Shown: positions 36,527 through 45,984, numbered from the stretch's first letter. The stretch is 64,000 nt of DNA from Phycisphaerae bacterium (GCA_029260235.1 JAJDDP010000211.1:19329-83328); one strand, 5' to 3'. Notes: generated by a model not told the origin, from the letters alone. Numbers and translations are program-made.

Positions 36527-38671
36527 ATGCCAGGCCCCTTTGAATACGAAACGCTGATTCGTACTGAATCGTCAACTGATCATCCGGCCGCAAACGCGAT
36601 AGGCCTAGCCACTACCGGCTCAAGCCAAAGCGCCCGCTTGGTGGGGATGCGGGTTTCTGTTCGGAACAACACGACGAGAACAAGACCAACGCGTTTTCAA
36701 GCGAGTCTGTCGCCTCTCCTCGGCATGATGACGGTGCTCCTCGTGTCCGCCACAACCACCGCCGGTCAAGAGCCCTCAGCCCCTACCTGCAGGGACTGCC
36801 ACGAGCAATCGACCAGCAAGTTGGAGGATGGAGCCTTCGCAGAACTGCTGGCGGACTCGGTGCATAAGAGCCTAACCTGCACAGATTGCCACGATTCCAT
36901 ATCAATAGAAGAATTGGCCCCTGAAGAAGCCTTGCCGCACGGCGAATCGGTCTCAGCCGTGGATTGCGGCGGATGCCACGATGAAGAAGCAGAGATTTAT
37001 CAGAAACACGGCCGCTTCGAGCTAGGCAGCAATCCTGACGTTCCCCAGTGCTGGGATTGCCACAGCGCACATGACATCCTCCCTTCCTCGGATCGCCGCT
37101 CCAGCGTACACCGGCACAACATCCCCACAACCTGCATGACATGCCACGGCGACGTGAATCTCATCAAGAACCACGATCTTCTGCGTGACGAGCCGATCAA
37201 GCTCTACATGGGCAGCGTGCACGCAAAAGCCAGTGAAGGCGGGCTGTACCTAGCAGCCACCTGCAGCGATTGCCATTCTTCTGGAAGCGCCGACGGCAAG
37301 CCGACGGCCCACCGTATTCTGAGCTCGGCGGACCTCGAATCGACCATCAATCATTTCAACATCCCAGATACATGCGGCAAGTGCCATCGTGGTACGACCG
37401 TTGACTACTGGGAGGGTATCCACGGCCAACTTGCCAAGCGAGGTAAGGTCGATGCTCCGGTCTGCACGCACTGCCACGGGGAACACGGCATTCTGTCCAC
37501 ATCAGACCTACGCTCGCCAGTCAGCGCCGCGCGCCTGGCAGAGGCGACCTGTTCGCCCTGCCATGAATCCGCCCTGCTCAACGAGCGATACGGTATCCCG
37601 GCGGGACGACTCAAGTCCTACGTCGATTCCTACCATGGACTCAAACGCAAAGCCGGCAACGTGCATGTTGCCAATTGCTCGTCATGCCACGGCAGCCACC
37701 GAATTCTGCCTCACACGGACCCACGCTCGTCGATCTATCCTGACAATTTGCAGGGCACCTGTGGAAAATGTCACCCCGGCATGTCCACGGTCCTCGCCCA
37801 GAGCGCGATCCATGATACCGCCACGGGGATCAAGACCGGTTGGCCGCGTTTCTTCACCGTGTTTTACATGTGGCTCATCGGTATCACCATCGGTCTGATG
37901 CTCCTTCACAACGTTGGCCATTGGTTCAGGCACGTCAGGCTGAGGACTGCAGGGAAGTATGTCATTCGCATGACCGCCGGAGAGACTGCACAGCATTGGG
38001 TGTTAATGATTGCCTTCAGCGTTCTGGTGTTTTCGGGCTTCTCGCTCCGCTTCTCTGAAGCGTGGTGGGTGGACTTCCTCTTTGGTTGGGGTGGTGGACA
38101 GGGCTTTGTCATCCGGGGACTAGTTCATAGGGTCGCGGCTATCACATTCATGGTCTGGGCAGTTTGGCATGCGATCTATCTTTGCACCCGCCGCGGACGC
38201 GAGTGGGTTCGCGACATGATCGCTTCGAAGCGTGATCTGCAAGACATCAAACATAACGCCATGTTCTTCCTGAGTCTCCGTGATTCAGAGGCTCGCTTCG
38301 GAAGGTTTAGCTACATGGAGAAATGTGAATACTGGGCGATGATCTGGGGCGCGGTGCTCATGACTGCCACCGGCCTGCTGCTCTGGTTTGACAACTACTT
38401 TGTTGAGTCGTGGCACCTTCCCAAGGGCGTGCTTGATGTAGCCTTGGTGATTCACTACTACGAAGCTTGGTTAGCGGCGTTGGCGATCCTGGTCTGGCAT
38501 ATCTACGGCACGGTGTTTAACCCAGCAGTCTTCCCAATGAACTCGGCTTGGTGGGCCGGTAGAATGCCCAAGGCAATGTATGACCACGAACACCCGGAAG
38601 GTCCGAGACTCAAGAGCCGTGAAAGCACAGTTGATCCCGAGGCCGAGGAAGGACCGGCCAAGAGCGTTTGA
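36527..38671 (+). CDS. 11-heme cytochrome c / cytochrome b fusion (CbcL-like architecture)
   Basis: The protein has 714 residues from ATG 36527 (AGAGAGA upstream, 13 bp after the previous stop). An ATG at 36647 gives a more compact signal peptide (LLGMMTVLLVSATTTAG) but has no spaced ribosome site. Eleven CXXCH sites follow: CRDCH, CTDCH, CGGCH, CWDCH, CMTCH, CSDCH, CGKCH, CTHCH, CSPCH, CSSCH and CGKCH. The last 270 residues form a four- or five-helix cytochrome b561/FdnI-like domain with heme-ligand His candidates in AQHWVLM, LVHRVAAI, VWHAIYL and VIHYYEAW. Multiheme c fused to HydC/FdnI-type b is the architecture of Geobacter CbcL, an inner-membrane menaquinol oxidase. It faces a 19-heme paralogue tail to tail across 36 bp. 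Confidence 0.85.
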   Translation: MPGPFEYETLIRTESSTDHPAANAIGLATTGSSQSARLVGMRVSVRNNTTRTRPTRFQASLSPLLGMMTVLLVSATTTAGQEPSAPTCRDCHEQSTSKLEDGAFAELLADSVHKSLTCTDCHDSISIEELAPEEALPHGESVSAVDCGGCHDEEAEIYQKHGRFELGSNPDVPQCWDCHSAHDILPSSDRRSSVHRHNIPTTCMTCHGDVNLIKNHDLLRDEPIKLYMGSVHAKASEGGLYLAATCSDCHSSGSADGKPTAHRILSSADLESTINHFNIPDTCGKCHRGTTVDYWEGIHGQLAKRGKVDAPVCTHCHGEHGILSTSDLRSPVSAARLAEATCSPCHESALLNERYGIPAGRLKSYVDSYHGLKRKAGNVHVANCSSCHGSHRILPHTDPRSSIYPDNLQGTCGKCHPGMSTVLAQSAIHDTATGIKTGWPRFFTVFYMWLIGITIGLMLLHNVGHWFRHVRLRTAGKYVIRMTAGETAQHWVLMIAFSVLVFSGFSLRFSEAWWVDFLFGWGGGQGFVIRGLVHRVAAITFMVWAVWHAIYLCTRRGREWVRDMIASKRDLQDIKHNAMFFLSLRDSEARFGRFSYMEKCEYWAMIWGAVLMTATGLLLWFDNYFVESWHLPKGVLDVALVIHYYEAWLAALAILVWHIYGTVFNPAVFPMNSAWWAGRMPKAMYDHEHPEGPRLKSRESTVDPEAEEGPAKSV

Positions 38672-38707
38672 GGTTTACGAGATCTTCAGTTCCAAACTCG
38701 CTTGATC

Positions 38708-41614
38708 CTACCGATAGGCGAACAACAAGGCGTAGAGCATTAGGCCCACCAGGGTGAATCCAACCGTCAGGGCGGTGAATCCGAAAACCTTGGCTGTGCG
38801 CACGAAGGCGGGCGTTGCAGCCTCACCCAGATGCTGGGCTAGTTTTCCGCTTGTGGTCAACTCCTCGTACAGCTCCGGTCGATCGCGACGCAGTTCATCC
38901 ACCGGCATCCGGCCGGTGAAGATGACCGTATCGATGGGGAACTTGTCCGGCCGGAAGTGCGTGTTGAAAAAGTGAATGGTAAAGATGAACCCCGTAGCCA
39001 GCAGAGCTTCATCGCTGTGGATGATGGTAGCTATATTGATCCACGAGCCCGGGATAAGGTGCGTAAAGAACTCGGGAAACCACAAACACAAACCGGTTGC
39101 GCCGATGATGGTAACGCCCCAGAACACGGCGAAGTAGTCGAATTTCTCCCAGTAGGTCCAGCGACCGTACCGTGGCCTTGGTCCCCGCCCGAGGAACCAC
39201 TTGACGGTCGCCACTGCCTGGCGGACGTCCGCGAATCGGGGCAAAATCGCGTCGGGGCCGAATAGAAAAGATAGCACACCCTTGGGACTCGCTCGGAGCC
39301 TTCGAAATACGTCGACGAGATGCAAGCCCACATACAAGAAGGTGATGACCGCACATACCCGATGGACCCACCCGGCTGTTCCTACTCCGCCAAACATGGC
39401 GATTAGAACCGCGGCCCAACGCGTATAAGCAAACTTGAGCATCATGCCCGTCACCGCCAAGCCGAAGAAACTGACGATGACCATCAGATGTAGCGTTCGC
39501 TGGTAAGGCGTAAAGCGGACGAAATGCAGGCCGTTGCCTTCATCGGCCTCCTTGGCAGCCCGATGCTCGACGCGCATCTTCCAGGCTCGCGGCAACCACA
39601 AGAGCGTGTGCAGTCCGAACAGCGAAAACGTGCCCACCAGTAAGCCAGTCATGCCCCAAAAGGCATAATACAGCCCCGGGTACTTCTCGGGATCGTGGTG
39701 GGTCGCATGGGTCAGGTAACCCGCAAAGCGCCGGTGCGATCCTTCATGACACTGCCCGCAGGTTTGCACGATGTTCTCGCGGGACAGGCGGGAGCGATGG
39801 TTCGAGGGAGACAATATGTCGTGGGCTCCGTGGCAGTCGTCGCATTTTGCTCGCGTCGTATCGCCTAGAGCAGAGGCCTTACCGTGATAGGTATCGAAGT
39901 ACGTCTCGGTGACCTCTTCATGGCATTTGCCGCACTGTTCCATGATACCCAACTTGAATTCAGCGACGTCTGTTCTAGCCACTGTGTGGGCAGCGTGACA
40001 ATCACTGCAGTCGGGCAACTCGGGCATGCCTCGTTGGCGGCTGCTTGAATAGTCGGGGTTACCCGTCTCAGAGTGGATGCTGCCTTGATACTGCTCATAA
40101 ATACCGTCGTGACATTGACCGCAGGTAGCGGCGATGTTGGCTTGATTCACCGTAGATTCAGGGTCGCTTCGCGGCAGCTCCTTGTGGGGCGAATGGCAGT
40201 CTGTGCAGGTAGCCGTCACCGTCAACCCGCTTTCAAGCAGACCCTTGCCATGGATACTCATCGTATAACGAGCGACGATATCCTCTTCTTCGCCGAAGTA
40301 CCGCACAGCTGCTGTAGCACCATGCCGATGACAACGGGCGCAAAGAGTCGGCACGTTGCGTGGGTAAATTGGCGAGCCTCGCACCTGCGCTTCGAGCAAC
40401 GGTGAGGCTCCGGCAGGAATGGCCTGCTCAAGAATATTGTGCCGACCATGACAGTCCGTGCAATAGGGGGCATCCGAGTCGCCGGCGGCATGGAGCTGTC
40501 CGTGTCGACCGCGATCATAGTCGTTGACTTGGGTTTCGTGACAAACCGAACAATTCACTTGCTCGGTGATGGTAGCACAGGATCGTTCCTGCGAAGGAGT
40601 TACCCCTGTGTGGCACTGCGCGCAAGCAACACGCTCTCGGCCGTGGATGGAGCGGGCGTGCTCATCGGCATTGACAAACAGTGATCTCCCATCTTCGGCG
40701 GCGACGACTTCACTATCCGAGTGACAGCTTAGACAGTCGGCGTTGGCCATGTTGGTGTCGTAGAAGACTTTGCGGATTTCGTGGGGCGAATGGCATTCCA
40801 CGCAAATGGGAACAGCGCCGGCCCGCTGCCACAATTCACCGGCAACGCTCTTACGATGAACTTCCTCGATCATTCCGTGGCACTGCTCGCAGGTAGCGAC
40901 GACGTTGTCCTTGTGGATGGATGATCGCGGATCGGTATGGGGCAAGACGTTATGCCCGGTATGGCAACTGGTGCACACCGCCGTGACCACTAAGCCCTGT
41001 TTGAACAAACCCTCCCCGTGAATACTGTCTTTGTATCGCTGAAAGACCTGCTCCTCTGGAATGTCGTGCGTGCGTTCCACTTCGGAGCCCTCAGCGTGGC
41101 ATTGGGCGCACATCAGCGGGATGTTAAAGGGAGAGATGGCTGACCCAGGGTCGCTTAAGGGCACGATGTAGTGTTGACCGTGGCAATCTTGACAGCGGGG
41201 GGCATCCTCATCGCCCTCCTCTGCCAAGGTGCCGTGAGTGCTGTCCCAATAGGCGGTGATGGGCCCATCGTCGTCGTCGTGGCATTCAACGCACTCGACG
41301 CGGTCCTGACTCGACGGATGCGGGTAGCTCTCGACACCTTCAAGCTCAAGGTGGCAGTCGATACAAAGCAACTTGGCGTGGATGCTGGTCGAATACCGGA
41401 CGGGATCCACATATAGGGAGACGTCACGTCCGTCGCGTTCGATTTTCAATCCCGGTTTACCGTGACATTCCTGACAAGTTGAGATGTCTTGACCGGCAGC
41501 CTGCTCAGTCCCAAGCCACAGCACTATGCTCACGGCCGCTGCGGAACAGCTGGCCCAACCGCCCAGGGCATTCCCGGTTCCAGGAATTCTGACCAAATCG
41601 CCGAAGTTCCTCAT
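38708..41614 (-). CDS. 19-heme cytochrome c / cytochrome b fusion (CbcL-like architecture)
   Basis: The protein has 968 residues from ATG 41614, with AAGGAAAATATGG upstream. The signal region is AAAVSIVLWLGTEQAAGQ. Nineteen CXXCH sites run from CQECH near residue 47 to CGQCH near residue 625. Repeated SIHGKGL / SIHGEGLFKQGL and CHGxHxI blocks suggest growth by internal duplication. The C-terminal third carries membrane helices with His in YQRTLHLMV, WVHRVCAV, GLHLVDVF and IIHSDEALLA, as in the 11-heme protein, plus an extra terminal helix (LTVGFTLVGLMLYALLF). Electrons would enter from menaquinol at the b domain and spread into the periplasmic heme wire. It is one of two genes of the cluster on the minus strand's divergent unit with the 18-heme gene, sharing a 203-bp upstream region. 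Confidence 0.85.
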   Translation of the reverse strand: MRNFGDLVRIPGTGNALGGWASCSAAAVSIVLWLGTEQAAGQDISTCQECHGKPGLKIERDGRDVSLYVDPVRYSTSIHAKLLCIDCHLELEGVESYPHPSSQDRVECVECHDDDDGPITAYWDSTHGTLAEEGDEDAPRCQDCHGQHYIVPLSDPGSAISPFNIPLMCAQCHAEGSEVERTHDIPEEQVFQRYKDSIHGEGLFKQGLVVTAVCTSCHTGHNVLPHTDPRSSIHKDNVVATCEQCHGMIEEVHRKSVAGELWQRAGAVPICVECHSPHEIRKVFYDTNMANADCLSCHSDSEVVAAEDGRSLFVNADEHARSIHGRERVACAQCHTGVTPSQERSCATITEQVNCSVCHETQVNDYDRGRHGQLHAAGDSDAPYCTDCHGRHNILEQAIPAGASPLLEAQVRGSPIYPRNVPTLCARCHRHGATAAVRYFGEEEDIVARYTMSIHGKGLLESGLTVTATCTDCHSPHKELPRSDPESTVNQANIAATCGQCHDGIYEQYQGSIHSETGNPDYSSSRQRGMPELPDCSDCHAAHTVARTDVAEFKLGIMEQCGKCHEEVTETYFDTYHGKASALGDTTRAKCDDCHGAHDILSPSNHRSRLSRENIVQTCGQCHEGSHRRFAGYLTHATHHDPEKYPGLYYAFWGMTGLLVGTFSLFGLHTLLWLPRAWKMRVEHRAAKEADEGNGLHFVRFTPYQRTLHLMVIVSFFGLAVTGMMLKFAYTRWAAVLIAMFGGVGTAGWVHRVCAVITFLYVGLHLVDVFRRLRASPKGVLSFLFGPDAILPRFADVRQAVATVKWFLGRGPRPRYGRWTYWEKFDYFAVFWGVTIIGATGLCLWFPEFFTHLIPGSWINIATIIHSDEALLATGFIFTIHFFNTHFRPDKFPIDTVIFTGRMPVDELRRDRPELYEELTTSGKLAQHLGEAATPAFVRTAKVFGFTALTVGFTLVGLMLYALLFAYR

Positions 41615-41817
41615 TCCATATTTTCCTTTGTCGGTCGCCCCCTACCTACAATTCCACCGTGTAAACTCCTGTTCGCAGGCCAACACAATTGTGGTCCAGC
41701 CCAAGTTTTATAGGGAAGCAATCTCTATGCCATGCCAACAAACGCAGTCGCCTTGCGGCGTCTTTTTACTGTTGCAGAAACCCAGGACTCCCTACATGAT
41801 GGACCGGCTTAGGATCG
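41615..41817. promoter_or_regulatory. divergent control region of the 19-heme and 18-heme genes
   Basis: The 203 bp between divergent starts must hold both promoters. On the plus strand a GC-rich stem with one mismatch (GTCGCC-TTGC-GGCGTC) followed by TTTTT at about 41748-41768 looks like a weak terminator or attenuator in the 18-heme leader. No clean -35/-10 pair was assigned. Confidence 0.35.
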
Positions 41818-43911
41818 GTGAAGGTCAAGGGGGCAGACCAAGCGCGAGAGTTCGCCAGCACGGTCAGCCGATGGAGTCAACGGCCAGTGGTCAGGAAAAC
41901 CCCAGCGATTTCGGCGGGCTTGGTTTTGACCATGGCCGGCTATTGCCTTGCTCAGACCACGCCGCCCTCCGATCAGCAAAGTAGCGTCTTGCTGAGACGG
42001 GGCCATCAAACTGGGCTTCAAATTCCGACCGGCATGAATGTGCCGGACAATCTCCCGCTGGACAACGGGGGCATCACATGTCAAACGTGCCACACGGGCA
42101 AGCCTGGCGAGACGATCACCAACACCCATTCCATGCGCGTGCCCAACGATCAAAGCCAACTCTGCATGCTCTGCCATGCGGATTATGCCGGAGGCTTGGG
42201 AAAAGGCTCGCACCCGCTGGGAGGCACAACAACTAGCAGCAAGGAAGCAGCCCAGCCCTCGGGACATTCAAGTCAAGATCGCACGAGAGTCACCTGTCAA
42301 TCTTGCCACACTCCGCACGGCCCACGAAAAGATAACCTGCTCGCTCAGGGCACAGACTCCAACCAGCTATGCACCTCCTGTCACCCGCACCAATCACCCG
42401 GACACTGGCAAGAGGACATACCCCAAGACCATCCTCAAAACCCGAAATTTTCAAGCAAGGCGCAGCGACAGGCCATCACCGACCTAGGCACGCGCTTGGG
42501 ATCCGATGATTCACTGATCTGCTTATCTTGCCACAAGCTGCATTCCGCGCAGCCGGGACGCTATCTGCTGGCCAAGCCGCTCAACGATGGTGATTTCTGC
42601 CTCAGCTGTCATCCGGGCCAAAATGTCTTGGCCAAGAGCAGCCACAACTTGGGCATATCGGCGCCTGACGAACGTAATCAACTGGGCTTGACCGTCCCCC
42701 AGAGCGGGCTGTGTGGCGCATGTCACAGTGTTCATCAATACGCCCGCAAACCCTCACCCCAGCCACACGACGAGTCGGGGCGCTGCCTCTCCTGCCACCA
42801 ACCTGGAGGCGGTGGCGCGAAGATCAGTGTCACATCCAGTCACCCTAGTCTTGCCTGCGGAGACTGCCACGATCCGCACAGCAGCGAGCACGCAGCCTTC
42901 TTGCGAGAAGATAAGAACGATCTTTGTGCGGATTGCCACGACGAAATCAGCGAAACACTCTTGAGTAAGCACGATTTCACTGACCGCAAAAATTTTCGAA
43001 ATGGCACGGGTCGCCTATCGAGCGAATCGAGTGCTTGCGGATTTTGCCACGACATTCACCGTGGGAAAGGCCCTCTCATGTGGGCCGCCACTTCTAAGCA
43101 ACCGCTCCAAGCAAATCAGCTCTGCACGAATTGCCACACCACCAGCCGCCAAGACGCAATGGCTTCCTTACGCCCGCTTATCCATCCGACTGGTCCAGAC
43201 ACCGTGCCTGCCTCCGAGGATTTGGAACTGCCTTTGTTCGACGAACTCGGTGTACGCGACGACACGGGCGGTGTTGCTTGCGCGACCTGCCATGACGTCC
43301 ATGCCGATCCGGAAGAGTCACCCGCGCTCTTGCGGCTCGTAGACGACGAACCGCATGTACTTTGCAGCGAGTGCCATCCGCAAGGCGAGACTGTGCCGTG
43401 GAGCCTGCACAACAGCAATTTGTTGGGGCACGCTGCCGTCACCTGCGCGCCGTGTCATGCCGTGCACGCCAATCCCGATGCCAAGATCGCCGGCGAGTTC
43501 TCGACTTTCTGGCCAGTAACGGCCCCGCGTGCCAAGGCTGACTTGTGCCTGAACTGCCATGGCCCACGAGGCGAAGCCACCCGGCTTGAGCGATTCAGTC
43601 ATCCCGATTTGGTCATGGTAAACCTCATGCAACCCAACGAGCCAGGCTATTTGCCTTTGGCCGGTGACGATGGAACGCTTGCCTCGACCGGCCGTCTGAC
43701 CTGCGTGACTTGCCATCTTACGCATGGCTTACCGATGAAGGACGCCCCGGGCGGCTTGACCCCGGAAACTGTCGGATCGACTATTCATCGAGCGTCCCTG
43801 CCTATGGTAAGACATTACGCCACCCCGAACCTATGCAGCAGTTGCCACGGGCAAGAGGGGCTGCACCGCTTCCTCCACTTCCACGCCACCGGCGCGCGAG
43901 CGAAGCGCTAA
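41818..43911 (+). CDS. 18-heme c-type cytochrome
   Basis: The protein has 697 residues from GTG 41818, but GTG 41887 (MVRKTPAISAG, with GGAG 10 nt upstream) gives a normal signal peptide (AGLVLTMAGYCLAQ) and may be the true start. Eighteen CXXCH sites are spread evenly from CQTCH to CSSCH, many followed by PH, VH or IH as in doubled-CXXCH proteins (CHTPHG, CHSVHQY, CHDPHSS, CHDIHRG, CHDVHAD, CHAVHAN). No membrane segment follows the signal, so it is periplasmic or extracellular. It may be the terminal surface or long-range wire component of the cluster. It converges with nnrD across 90 bp. Confidence 0.85.
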   Translation: MKVKGADQAREFASTVSRWSQRPVVRKTPAISAGLVLTMAGYCLAQTTPPSDQQSSVLLRRGHQTGLQIPTGMNVPDNLPLDNGGITCQTCHTGKPGETITNTHSMRVPNDQSQLCMLCHADYAGGLGKGSHPLGGTTTSSKEAAQPSGHSSQDRTRVTCQSCHTPHGPRKDNLLAQGTDSNQLCTSCHPHQSPGHWQEDIPQDHPQNPKFSSKAQRQAITDLGTRLGSDDSLICLSCHKLHSAQPGRYLLAKPLNDGDFCLSCHPGQNVLAKSSHNLGISAPDERNQLGLTVPQSGLCGACHSVHQYARKPSPQPHDESGRCLSCHQPGGGGAKISVTSSHPSLACGDCHDPHSSEHAAFLREDKNDLCADCHDEISETLLSKHDFTDRKNFRNGTGRLSSESSACGFCHDIHRGKGPLMWAATSKQPLQANQLCTNCHTTSRQDAMASLRPLIHPTGPDTVPASEDLELPLFDELGVRDDTGGVACATCHDVHADPEESPALLRLVDDEPHVLCSECHPQGETVPWSLHNSNLLGHAAVTCAPCHAVHANPDAKIAGEFSTFWPVTAPRAKADLCLNCHGPRGEATRLERFSHPDLVMVNLMQPNEPGYLPLAGDDGTLASTGRLTCVTCHLTHGLPMKDAPGGLTPETVGSTIHRASLPMVRHYATPNLCSSCHGQEGLHRFLHFHATGARAKR

Positions 43912-44001
43912 AGCGGCCCCGCTTCTTGGGTGCTATCTTGGATGAGAATTCTGGACTGGAAACGCCCTACCGATGGATGCTGGCGGCCCATCGGCCATTG
44001 G

Positions 44002-44877
44002 CTAATCGTGATAGGTTGGATCCATTTCGCAAAATGCATCGGAGAGGTAATCAATCAAGTCGAGCGCCGTGATGCTCAGTCTACCTAGTTCTTCTGAAGC
44101 CATGTCGCCAGCCAAGCCGTGAACGTAAACTCCGAGAACGGCTGCGTCCATGGGTGTCATGCTCTGTCCCAGGAGGGCGGCGATTATGCCGGTCAACACG
44201 TCCCCCGCCCCGCCGGTGGCCATTCCCGAGTTGCCGGTCTGATTCACGTAGACCTGCGTCCCGTCAGTGACGACGGTGCGGGCGCCTTTATGCACGACTA
44301 CCGCTCCCGTTGAGCGAGACAATGCCACGGCAGCCTCGGTTCGGTCGGTGGCAGAAGCTTCGAGCGATCGGCCGACGAGCAGCCGTTCCATCTCGCCTGG
44401 GTGCGGAGTCAACACCATCTGGTGAGGCCAATGGGCTGTCCACTGCCCCATCGTCGCAAGCAAGTTCAACCCATCGGCGTCGATAACCGCATTGCCGCTA
44501 AAATGAGTGAGCAGGTCCTGCATGCAGTCGGCATCGACTTTGGGATCCAAGCCGGGACCAACGGCCACGACGTCGGCTCCAAATGCGATCAGCAGTGAAC
44601 TGATTGTTTGTGAGTCGTCAGCCGGATAGGCCTGGGCTGTGGCAGCGGGGGCCAAAGTTAGGGCGTACCCCAGTGCTGCTTGCGGTGCGATAATCTGCAC
44701 CAAGCCCGCCCCACTCCTGAAGGCGGCATTGGCGACCATAGCCGGAGCACCGATCATGGCCGTCTGATCGTAGCGGCCGCCCACTACGGCAATCCGACCA
44801 ACCATGCCCTTGTGGGCATCCTCTGCCCTAGGAGGCAACGGAGGCACCTGAAATGTTGTTCGTTTATTTTGAGTCAT
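44002..44877 (-). CDS. nnrD: ADP-dependent NAD(P)H-hydrate dehydratase
   Basis: The protein has 291 residues from ATG 44877; a TTG one codon earlier is possible. It belongs to the ribokinase-like YjeF C-terminal family that dehydrates damaged NADHX/NADPHX back to NAD(P)H using ADP. Diagnostic motifs are NAVIDADGLNLL, VLTPHPGEMERL, VVHKGARTVV and the catalytic/ADP loop SGMATGGAGDVLTG. The N-terminal epimerase domain (NnrE) found fused in many bacteria is absent. The start lies 14 bp inside the end of larB, so it is probably translationally coupled to it. Confidence 0.9.
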   Translation of the reverse strand: MTQNKRTTFQVPPLPPRAEDAHKGMVGRIAVVGGRYDQTAMIGAPAMVANAAFRSGAGLVQIIAPQAALGYALTLAPAATAQAYPADDSQTISSLLIAFGADVVAVGPGLDPKVDADCMQDLLTHFSGNAVIDADGLNLLATMGQWTAHWPHQMVLTPHPGEMERLLVGRSLEASATDRTEAAVALSRSTGAVVVHKGARTVVTDGTQVYVNQTGNSGMATGGAGDVLTGIIAALLGQSMTPMDAAVLGVYVHGLAGDMASEELGRLSITALDLIDYLSDAFCEMDPTYHD

Positions 44878-45658
44878 CAACTTGCTCTGGCTCTCGACGT
44901 TTGCCCGGCGCTGCCATCCGATTGATCAGGGCGGCGTTGTATCCGCCAGAAAACCCATTGTCGATGTTAACGACCGAAACGCCGGAGGCGCAGCTATTCA
45001 GCATGGCCAGTAGTGCTGCAAGCCCTTGAAAACTAGCACCGTAGCCTACGCTGGTCGGGACAGCGATGACTGGCTTGTCTACCAACCCTCCCACCACGCT
45101 GGCTAGGGCCCCCTCCATCCCGGCAACGACGACAAGGACGTTGGCCGACTGCAACGCATCGCTATGGGCCAAGAGACGGTGAATACCTGCGACGCCAACG
45201 TCATAAAAAGTCTCAACCGTCTGATCCATGATCTCAGCTGTCACCCGGGCCTCTTCTGCCACAGGGAGGTCGCTCGTTCCAGCGGCTACAACCGCTATCG
45301 TGCCGGGGTATTGACGAGGATGGTTTTGACGAACGGTAACCGTTCGGGCAGCTGCGCAAAATTGGGCATCTGCGAACCGTTTGACCAAGGCTTCGATCAT
45401 CGGTTCGCTGGCCCGGGTCGCCAACAGGTTTCCGCCGCCGCGCAGTCGCGCCTCAGCAATGGCAAGAACCTGTTCCACCGTCTTGGATTCGCAATAGATC
45501 ACTTCGGGGAATCCGCACCGGATTGAACGATGATGGTCTACCTTGGCAAACCCCAAGTCTTCAAAGGGCAACTGGCGCAAACGACCCATAACCTGATCGC
45601 GCTCAACTCGACCAGCGCGGAAATCTTCGAGCAGTTTTTCAAGCGTGGATTCATCCAT
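44864..45658 (-). CDS. larB: LarB, pyridinium-3,5-biscarboxylic acid mononucleotide synthase
   Basis: The protein has 264 residues. The N-terminal helical part (TLEKLLEDFRAGRVERDQV) and a PurE-like C-terminal half mark LarB. That family carboxylates and hydrolyses nicotinic acid adenine dinucleotide in the first step of nickel-pincer cofactor synthesis. Core motifs are GTIAVVAAGTSDLPVAEEA, VAGIHRLL, VVVAGMEGALASVV and PVIAVPTSVGYG. LarC, LarE and the client LarA are not in this window. The gene overlaps nnrD, linking two enzymes of nicotinamide-dinucleotide chemistry. It diverges from a secreted nuclease across 326 bp. Confidence 0.9.
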   Translation of the reverse strand: MDESTLEKLLEDFRAGRVERDQVMGRLRQLPFEDLGFAKVDHHRSIRCGFPEVIYCESKTVEQVLAIAEARLRGGGNLLATRASEPMIEALVKRFADAQFCAAARTVTVRQNHPRQYPGTIAVVAAGTSDLPVAEEARVTAEIMDQTVETFYDVGVAGIHRLLAHSDALQSANVLVVVAGMEGALASVVGGLVDKPVIAVPTSVGYGASFQGLAALLAMLNSCASGVSVVNIDNGFSGGYNAALINRMAAPGKRREPEQVDDSK

Positions 45659-45984
45659 ATCCTATAGAGTGTACGTCGCGTAGTTTCCGCCGTCGAGCGA
45701 TGCCAGCGGGAGTCTAGGAAACAGCAAGCCTTGTTCCTTAGCTGATTCTAAGGTTGAATCCAGAGGTCCATTTCGCTAAATTGGGTGCTGTCTAGCCCCC
45801 TGCCAGAGGCTTGCGCTTACGCAAGGCAACTCTGGCACCGAAGAGTGCCCTCCGTTACTTGGTCATTGATACGAAGGCGTGCTAAGGACCGACGCCGGCT
45901 GCGGTAGGTTGGCTGCGTTGGAGAGCAATCCTCGGCTACTTGGCCTGAGGACGCGAATTGGACTTCCCAGGAAAGAGGCGGTAG
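45659..45984. promoter_or_regulatory. 326-bp divergent intergenic region with a long hairpin
   Basis: No gene was seen. It must carry promoters for larB (minus) and the endonuclease (plus). A two-part stem at 45802-45836 is the only clear structure. GAAAGAGGCGG just before the endonuclease ATG is its ribosome site. Confidence 0.4.
45802..45836. other. 35-nt stem-loop
   Basis: GCCAGAG pairs with CTCTGGC (outer 7 bp). Inside it, CTTGCG pairs with CGCAAG (6 bp) around loop CTTA, with a 1-nt/4-nt internal loop between the stems. No T-run follows, so it may be a leader structure or operator-like site rather than a terminator. Confidence 0.5.
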
